A DNA stretch of 11,259 nt from an uncultured Prevotella sp. (lineage in GTDB: Bacteria; Bacteroidota; Bacteroidia; Bacteroidales; Bacteroidaceae), in the NCBI GenBank assembly GCA_900543155.1, contig UQQN01000079.1:1-11259 (forward strand), written 5' to 3'. The notes under the pieces are model-generated. The model ran no database searches, was not told the DNA's origin, and saw nothing but the letters and a program-made list of their open reading frames with translations. This document shows, piece after piece, positions 6,382-11,259 of the stretch. The stretch's first letter is position 1. Each line of letters opens with the position of its first letter. The position numbers were made by a program, and so were the translations under genes.

Positions 6382-6759
6382 ATGAAGCGTTTATTCTCAT
6401 TACTTGCTGCAGTAATGTTCTGCGCAAGCGTTATGGCTCAAGCCGTTATTAAGTTTGAGAAAACGAGTCTTGACTTCGGAAAATTTCGCGAATCGAAAGT
6501 ACAAGTTGGTGAATTTGTTTTTACCAACACGGGCAATAAACCTTTGGTAATTCAGCAAGCCTTTGGTTCATGTGGTTGCACTGTAGCCACTCCGCCCAAA
6601 GCCCCTATTGCTCCTGGTGCAAAGGGCGTGATTAAAGTTTCGTATAACGGAAGAGGCAAATTCCAAGGCGAATTTAAAAAGCCTATCACGGTGCGTTCGA
6701 ATGCCAGCAATTCTATTGTTCGCATTTACATTCTGGGCAACATGCTTGTGGATGAATGA
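6382..6759 (+). CDS. DUF1573 domain-containing secreted protein
   Basis: A 125-residue protein with a signal peptide (MKRLFSLLAAVMFCASVMA, cleavage probably after residue 19 or 21) and one DUF1573 domain. The domain is an Ig-like beta sandwich related to ASH/MSP-type folds. Its hallmarks are here: KTSLDFGKF (27-35), EFVFTNTGNKPLVI (44-57) and the signature FGSCGCTVATPP (61-72) with C64 and C66. The end, NSIVRIYILGNMLVDE, is the usual closing strand. Such one-domain proteins are very common in Bacteroidetes and are exported to the periplasm or surface; their role is unknown. It has the clearest promoter in the window and an A-rich leader, so it may be well expressed. A 114-bp gap separates it from the next gene. 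Confidence 0.92.
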   Translation: MKRLFSLLAAVMFCASVMAQAVIKFEKTSLDFGKFRESKVQVGEFVFTNTGNKPLVIQQAFGSCGCTVATPPKAPIAPGAKGVIKVSYNGRGKFQGEFKKPITVRSNASNSIVRIYILGNMLVDE

Positions 6760-6817
6760 TGCGTCAATAAAAACGAATGTGGGGTAGGGCGATTTTTTGC
6801 ATGAAAAGGAACGCCTT

Positions 6818-6831
6818 GCAATGCACATTGC
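6818..6831. repeat. Short dyad GCAATG-CA-CATTGC
   Basis: A 14-bp interrupted palindrome with 6-bp arms and a 2-bp centre lies in the 114-bp gap between the DUF1573 and guanylyltransferase genes. The loop is too short for a stable RNA hairpin, so a protein-binding site is the likelier reading if it is anything. It could be chance. Confidence 0.25.
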
Positions 6832-6873
6832 TCTATATGCATCCTTTAGAAACCCATTAAATTCTCATACAAT

Positions 6874-7929
6874 ATGGATACAAACAATCATCTTGTGATT
6901 ATGGCAGGCGGGGTCGGTAGTCGTTTTTGGCCCATCAGTAGCGAAGAACTGCCCAAACAATTTCTTGACATTCTTCATTGTGGGCGCACATTGATTCAGC
7001 TTACCGTGGATAGATTTAAAGACTTGGTACCCAATGAGAATATTTGGGTGGTAACTTCAGAGAACTATCGCAACACGGTAATCGAACAGTTGCCCGATGT
7101 TCCTGCAGAAAACATATTGTGTGAGCCTTGTCGTCGCAACACTGCCCCTTGCATTTGTTATGCAAGTTGGAAAATTAAAAAGGTGAATCCTAAGGCTACA
7201 ATCGTGGTGTCGCCAGCCGATTATGTGGTGGTAGACACAAAGGCTTTTCAAGAGTCTATTGCCGACTCGTTGGATTATGCTGCTGAAACGGATGCGATTG
7301 TGACCATTGGTTTAAAGCCTACACGTCCTGAAACGGGCTATGGTTATATAAAAGCTGATTTGAGCTATTCTTCGTCGCGCAAGCGAAACATCTTCCGTGT
7401 GGATGAGTTTAAGGAAAAGCCTTCGATTGAGGTGGCTAAAGAATATGTGAAGCAGTCGAACTATCTTTGGAACTCAGGTATTTTTATTTGGAATGTAAGC
7501 ACCATTATCAACGCATTCAGAGTATATGAACCTGGCATTTCTGAGATTTTTGAAGATTTGCTGCCCGAATATGGCACAGAAAAGGAACAGCAACTCATTG
7601 ACGAGGCTTATCCTAACTGTAAGAACATTTCGGTGGACTATGCCATTCTTGAACGTGCGGAGGAAATATTTGTTTTTCCTGCTGCTTTTGCATGGAGCGA
7701 TTTGGGTACATGGAATTCTCTGCGCGAACATTGCGACAAAGATCAGTATGGCAATGTGAAGATGGGCGATAACATCAAACTCTTTGACACCTATAATAGC
7801 ATTGTGCACACTTGTGGCAAGAAAGAAGTGGTGATTCAGGGTCTTGATGGCTATGTGGTGGCTGAAAAAGACGGCAAATTGCTTATTTGTAAACTCTCTG
7901 AAGAACAGCGCATTAAGCTATTTCATTAA
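6874..7929 (+). CDS. Mannose-1-phosphate guanylyltransferase
   Basis: This enzyme joins GTP and mannose 1-phosphate to give GDP-mannose, the donor for mannose and, after conversion, fucose in surface glycans and glycoproteins. The 351 residues form a single nucleotidyltransferase domain. It has the nucleotide loop AGGVGSRFWPISSEELPKQF (11-30), EPCRRNTAPC (84-93), the metal-site region SPADY (113-117), TRPETGYGYI (150-159), EKP (181-183), LWNSGIFIWN (198-207), SVDYAILE (253-260) and AWSDLGTW (273-280). The C-terminal cupin phosphomannose isomerase domain of the longer bifunctional ManC/AlgA enzymes is absent, so this is the monofunctional form; names in use include manC, rfbM and cpsB. It starts 114 bp after the DUF1573 gene and is followed by mutY after 37 bp. 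Confidence 0.95.
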   Translation: MDTNNHLVIMAGGVGSRFWPISSEELPKQFLDILHCGRTLIQLTVDRFKDLVPNENIWVVTSENYRNTVIEQLPDVPAENILCEPCRRNTAPCICYASWKIKKVNPKATIVVSPADYVVVDTKAFQESIADSLDYAAETDAIVTIGLKPTRPETGYGYIKADLSYSSSRKRNIFRVDEFKEKPSIEVAKEYVKQSNYLWNSGIFIWNVSTIINAFRVYEPGISEIFEDLLPEYGTEKEQQLIDEAYPNCKNISVDYAILERAEEIFVFPAAFAWSDLGTWNSLREHCDKDQYGNVKMGDNIKLFDTYNSIVHTCGKKEVVIQGLDGYVVAEKDGKLLICKLSEEQRIKLFH

Positions 7930-7966
7930 GACTTAAGGTTGAATTTAAATGCTCTAAAAATTCTTT

Positions 7967-9004
7967 GTGACAGATTTTTCACAGAAAATACTAACATGGT
8001 ACTCGCTCAATAAGCGCGATTTGCCATGGCGAAATATCTCCGACCCGTATAAAATATGGGTATCGGAGATTATTTTGCAACAAACGCGTATTGTGCAGGG
8101 CTACGATTACTACTTGCGCTTTATCAGTGCTTTTCCCAATGTGAAAGCATTGGCAGAGGCTGAGGAAGATGCGGTGCTGCGTATGTGGCAAGGTTTGGGT
8201 TATTATAGTAGGGCTCGCAACATCCATGCTGCTGCAAAGCAAGTGATGGAATTGTGGCAAGGAGAGTTCCCAACCACCTACGAGGGAATACGTTCGCTAA
8301 AGGGTATTGGCGACTATACGGCTGCTGCAATCAGTTCGTTTGCCTTTCATCAACCTTATGCTGTGGTAGATGGCAACGTCTATCGTGTGTTGAGCAGATA
8401 TTTTGGCATTGATATTCCCATAGACACCACGCAAGGCAAAAAATATTTTGCAGCCTTGGCACAACAGTTATTGCCTATTCAGCATAATGCCGATTATAAC
8501 CAAGGTCTCATGGATTTTGGGGCAACGCAATGTTTGCCAGCTTCGCCTAATTGCGAAATGTGTGTGTTGAATGGCGCTTGTGTGGCGTATAACGCACATA
8601 GGGTGGGAGATTTCCCCATAAAATCGCGTAAGTTAAAAACCAAAGAGCGCTTTTTTGTTTACATCAAGGTGGTAACCCCACAAGGCGTATGGTTGACCCG
8701 ACGTGGTGGAAACGATATTTGGCAAGGGCTTTATGAGTATCCACTGATTGAATTTGACCACACTCCCACAATGGCAGAGCTTCTGCAAACAGACTTTGTG
8801 AAGCAGCTCCCCCAAGATGGCCAATGGAAAACGGTAAAAGAGCACTATCGCCATGTGTTGACGCACCAAGTGATTTGGGCTGATTTATATACGCTGACTT
8901 TTGACTCGGCACTTCCTGCCCCCGCTCAATATATTGTTGTGGCAAACGACACTTGCAGTCAATATGCCATGCCACAACTCATTCATAAACTTGAACATAA
9001 TTAG
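7967..9004 (+). CDS. mutY: A/G-specific adenine glycosylase MutY
   Basis: MutY removes adenine paired with 8-oxoguanine, preventing G:C to T:A mutations. The 345 residues carry the full architecture. DLPWR lies at 18-22 and SEIILQQT at 33-40, with catalytic E34. The helix-hairpin-helix is LKGIGDYTAAAI (111-122), and VVDGNVYRVL (133-142) holds catalytic D135. The [4Fe-4S] loop is C189, C196, C199 and C205 (CX6CX2CX5C). A NUDIX-like C-terminal domain from about 228 reads 8-oxoguanine. The FSH recognition loop of E. coli corresponds here to L298-T299-H300. The start must be GTG at 7967: the frame has a TAA at 7955-7957, only four codons earlier, and no ATG precedes DLPWR. It lies 37 bp after the guanylyltransferase and 22 bp before the methyltransferase gene, so one operon is likely. 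Confidence 0.97.
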   Translation: MTDFSQKILTWYSLNKRDLPWRNISDPYKIWVSEIILQQTRIVQGYDYYLRFISAFPNVKALAEAEEDAVLRMWQGLGYYSRARNIHAAAKQVMELWQGEFPTTYEGIRSLKGIGDYTAAAISSFAFHQPYAVVDGNVYRVLSRYFGIDIPIDTTQGKKYFAALAQQLLPIQHNADYNQGLMDFGATQCLPASPNCEMCVLNGACVAYNAHRVGDFPIKSRKLKTKERFFVYIKVVTPQGVWLTRRGGNDIWQGLYEYPLIEFDHTPTMAELLQTDFVKQLPQDGQWKTVKEHYRHVLTHQVIWADLYTLTFDSALPAPAQYIVVANDTCSQYAMPQLIHKLEHN

Positions 9005-9026
9005 AAATACACTATAAAAAATAGAA

Positions 9027-10445
9027 ATGGCACGTAAACGTAAACCACTCCCCATTCTTGAAAATATAACCATTACTGACGTTGCAGCCGAGGGCAAAGC
9101 ATTGGCTAAGGTTGACAACCTCGTGATTTTTGTGCCTTATGCCGTTCCTGGCGACGTTGTAGATTTACAAATCCGTCGTAAAAAACACAGTTACGCCGAG
9201 GCAGAGGTGATTCGTTTTCATAAATACTCAGACAAGCGTAGTCAGCCCTTCTGCCAACACTTTGGTGTGTGCGGTGGTTGTAAGTGGCAATGCTTGCCTT
9301 ATGAGGAACAACTTCGTTACAAGCAAAAGCAGATTGTAGATAATCTAACGCGCATCGGCAAGGTTGAACTTCCTGAAGTTTCGCCCATCTTGGGTAGCAA
9401 ACATCAAACGCACTATCGTAACAAACTTGAATTTGGCTTTTCGAACAAGCGTTGGCTTACGCAAGAGGAGGTTTCATCGGGCACTAAGTTCGACGTGATG
9501 GATGCTGTGGGCTTCCACATTCCTGGTGCTTTCGATAAGATTCTAGACATTGAATGCTGCCACTTGATGGACGATATCAATAACCAACTGCGTAATGGCA
9601 TACGTCAGTTTGCACTCGACAATGGACTTACGTTCTATGACATTCGTGGTGGACATGGCTTGTTGCGTAATATGATGTTGCGTAACTCGGCTACTCACGA
9701 GGTGATGTTGCTCATTCAGTTCTGTATTCGTACAGACGAGGAACAACAGCAAGCCAATAGTGTGCTTGAATACGTACACACCAACTTCCCGCAGGTAACT
9801 TCGTTGCTTTGGGTGAACAACCTTAAGTGTAACGATACGATTGGTGACCTTGATGTGCATACATATTTTGGAACCGATTTTATTTACGAAACGATGGAAG
9901 ACTTGCGTTTTAAAGTAGGTCCTAAGAGTTTCTATCAAACCAATACGGAGCAGGCTTACGAACTTTATAAGGTGGCTCGCAACTTTGCAAAACTCACAGG
10001 TAACGAGTTGGTTTATGACCTTTATACAGGTACAGGAACCATTGCCAATTTCGTAGCACATCAAGCTCGTCAGGTGATAGGTATTGAATATGTGCCTGAG
10101 GCCATTGAAGATGCAAAGGTAAATGCACAGATCAATAAGCTTGACAATACGCTCTTCTATGCAGGCGACATGAAGGATATTCTTAACCAAGAATTTATTG
10201 AAAAGCATGGTCGTCCTGATGTAATTATTACAGACCCCCCTCGTGCTGGTATGCACACAGATGTAATTAATACGATTCTTTTTGCTGCGCCCCAACGTAT
10301 AGTTTACGTGAGTTGTAACCCTGCTACGCAAGCGCGTGACTTGCAACTGCTTGATGCGGAATATCGCGTAGTAGCCGTACAACCCGTTGATATGTTCCCA
10401 CAGACACATCATGTTGAAAATGTGGTATTGTTAGAGCGTAGATGA
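9027..10445 (+). CDS. rlmD: 23S rRNA (uracil-C5)-methyltransferase, RlmD/TrmA family
   Basis: An RNA m5U methyltransferase using S-adenosylmethionine; family members modify 23S rRNA U1939 (RlmD), U747 (RlmC), both (RlmCD), or tRNA U54 (TrmA). The 472 residues begin with a TRAM RNA-binding domain (about 10-65). A [4Fe-4S] site follows with C76, C82 and C85 (CX5CX2C), plus a distant fourth cysteine, C177 or C178. Y302-Q303-T304 (FYQTN) precedes the Rossmann domain. SAM binding uses VYDLYTGTGTIA (329-340). TDPPRAGMH (402-410) leads to the catalytic nucleophile C430 in VSCNPAT and the general base E464 in HHVENV. The TRAM domain and cluster exclude a TrmA of the E. coli type. RlmD is the usual name, but target specificity (U1939 versus U747) cannot be read from sequence. 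It lies 22 bp behind mutY. Confidence 0.93.
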   Translation: MARKRKPLPILENITITDVAAEGKALAKVDNLVIFVPYAVPGDVVDLQIRRKKHSYAEAEVIRFHKYSDKRSQPFCQHFGVCGGCKWQCLPYEEQLRYKQKQIVDNLTRIGKVELPEVSPILGSKHQTHYRNKLEFGFSNKRWLTQEEVSSGTKFDVMDAVGFHIPGAFDKILDIECCHLMDDINNQLRNGIRQFALDNGLTFYDIRGGHGLLRNMMLRNSATHEVMLLIQFCIRTDEEQQQANSVLEYVHTNFPQVTSLLWVNNLKCNDTIGDLDVHTYFGTDFIYETMEDLRFKVGPKSFYQTNTEQAYELYKVARNFAKLTGNELVYDLYTGTGTIANFVAHQARQVIGIEYVPEAIEDAKVNAQINKLDNTLFYAGDMKDILNQEFIEKHGRPDVIITDPPRAGMHTDVINTILFAAPQRIVYVSCNPATQARDLQLLDAEYRVVAVQPVDMFPQTHHVENVVLLERR

Positions 10446-10450
10446 TATTT

Positions 10451-10465
10451 TAGGGGGTATCCCTA
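10451..10465 (+). terminator. Weak hairpin after the methyltransferase gene
   Basis: TAGGG (10451-10455) pairs with CCCTA (10461-10465) around GGTAT, followed by TACTATTTT. The stem is only 5 bp and the T-tract is interrupted, so at best it is a weak terminator or attenuator in the 43-bp gap before the next gene. It is probably read through, since the following gene has no separate promoter that I can see. Confidence 0.25.
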
Positions 10466-10488
10466 TACTATTTTAAAAGACTCCTAAC

Positions 10489-11175
10489 ATGCGCACATTT
10501 CAACGTCACAATCCCGCTTTGTTGCAAAAGCTCAATGCTTTGGCTGCTGCCGACGATGCAGATGGTTTAAGAGACTATCTTTTGTCGTTGTCGGCATCCA
10601 CCTTTCGCACTGCCGGTAGCATGTTGGCAGATGAGGTGTTGCCTGCACATAGTGCTCATTTTTGGCACCTTTTTTCGGTCATAGTCCCTGCGCATGCGAA
10701 AGCTTTCTTGGGCACTTTCTTAAAAGTGGCTGTGGCACTATATAAGTCAGAGAAGTTGGCACTCGATGAAGAGGTGCTTACGGCATATTCTTTGGTATGC
10801 AGCCATATAGATAAGGCAAAACTCTTGCAAGCGTTATTGTCTTGCTTGAGAACAGAAAGAGAAGTCTTTTTCTTGTTCGACAACTTCTGCGATAACGAAG
10901 ATTTTGGATTTGCCTTATTGATTAAGTCTGGCACCATGCCTTGTTACTACACATTGTTTAACGCACTAAAGTGTAGTGAGGAACATCACATTAAGCAGTG
11001 TGCTGCCATGCTGATGAAAAAAGGCGATTCGCGTTCGTTTAATCTTGCCTGCATCCTTAAGCAATATTTTGGACTGGCTGATATAAGCGGACAATTTTCG
11101 CTGCGCATTCAAGACTACGAATTAAGTCGACTTGATCAAGGCTACGACTACTTTGTGAAAATGATGAACAAGTAA
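10489..11175 (+). CDS. Helical protein of unknown function
   Basis: A 228-residue protein I do not recognise. It has no signal peptide or membrane segment and appears almost wholly alpha-helical, with a chain of amphipathic helices: about 10-35, 44-64, 68-86, 92-104, 109-120, 124-134, 153-162, 165-178, 183-194 and 206-226. That pattern suggests a helical-repeat (TPR-, HEAT- or Sel1-like) scaffold, though no repeat consensus is clear. It holds seven cysteines (C104, C119, C134, C152, C162, C171, C188). The first three are exactly 15 residues apart, but no metal-binding cluster is evident. The start is ATG 10489, 43 bp after the methyltransferase gene on the same strand, so it probably ends that operon. 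Codon use looks like that of its neighbours. Function unassigned. Confidence 0.75.
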   Translation: MRTFQRHNPALLQKLNALAAADDADGLRDYLLSLSASTFRTAGSMLADEVLPAHSAHFWHLFSVIVPAHAKAFLGTFLKVAVALYKSEKLALDEEVLTAYSLVCSHIDKAKLLQALLSCLRTEREVFFLFDNFCDNEDFGFALLIKSGTMPCYYTLFNALKCSEEHHIKQCAAMLMKKGDSRSFNLACILKQYFGLADISGQFSLRIQDYELSRLDQGYDYFVKMMNK

Positions 11176-11235
11176 GAAGGGTTTAAACTAAAAAAACACA
11201 TACATAAGTAACTGTTCAAAATTAATTTTATAAAT

Positions 11236-11259
11236 ATGAATAATTCACGAATAAGTTCG
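11236..11259 (+). CDS. Possible start of a further gene (partial)
   Basis: An ATG at 11236 opens eight codons (MNNSRISS) that run off the window end without a stop. Upstream lies AT-rich sequence with TAATTTTA (11223-11230), one base off the TAnnTTTG box, but too close to the ATG to leave a normal leader. The 60-bp gap after the preceding stop fits a new gene. Eight codons cannot identify a family, so this is tentative. Confidence 0.3.

Noticed and set aside
868..7929. The Wzi-type protein and the mannose-1-phosphate guanylyltransferase as parts of a capsule locus
   Set aside because: They are on opposite strands, 4.5 kb apart, separated by housekeeping genes. No glycosyltransferase, flippase, polymerase or export gene is present.
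9543..10412. A 289-codon open frame on the minus strand, antisense to the methyltransferase gene
   Set aside because: It lies wholly inside a gene with intact catalytic motifs, its translation is low in complexity and rich in I, T, V, L and H with no family signature, and it has no promoter or spacing logic. It is a shadow frame.

Overview
The window looks like core chromosome of a Bacteroidales bacterium, most likely Prevotella or a close relative. Several things point there. There is a Bacteroidetes-type Wzi outer-membrane protein and a small secreted DUF1573 protein. Shine-Dalgarno sequences are absent and translation starts are A-rich. A TAnnTTTG promoter element (the Bacteroidetes -7 box) precedes the DUF1573 gene. 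The genus is inference from protein style, not a database match.

Layout. Positions 1-314 hold no credible gene but three dyads, the largest a 20-bp hairpin built from GTGACC units. From about 315 to 6247 all genes lie on the minus strand. In transcription order they are ruvC, a secreted protein of unknown function, a small cytoplasmic unknown, a YgiQ-family radical SAM protein, a Wzi-type outer-membrane protein and a small lipoprotein. From 6382 to 11175 all genes lie on the plus strand: a DUF1573 protein, mannose-1-phosphate guanylyltransferase, MutY, an RlmD/TrmA-type RNA uracil methyltransferase and a helical protein of unknown function. The last 24 bases may open one more gene. The strand switch falls in a 134-bp divergent promoter region at 6248-6381.

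How the genes relate. Most are housekeeping: Holliday junction resolution (ruvC), oxidative DNA repair (mutY) and rRNA modification (rlmD-like). Two touch surface polysaccharide: the guanylyltransferase makes GDP-mannose, and the Wzi-type protein is of the capsule-assembly family. They sit in separate transcription units, so no dedicated capsule locus is visible. guanylyltransferase-mutY-rlmD-unknown are spaced by 22-43 bp and probably co-transcribed. ygiQ-wzi-lipoprotein form a second likely unit.

I see no mobile element, CRISPR array, toxin-antitoxin pair, defence system or RNA gene. The structures worth a second look are non-coding: a degenerate decamer tandem array ending exactly at the ygiQ start codon, a probable dispersed palindromic repeat between ruvC and its neighbour, a 9-bp inverted repeat over the DUF1573 promoter, and the GTGACC hairpin. 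I found no convincing new multi-gene system.
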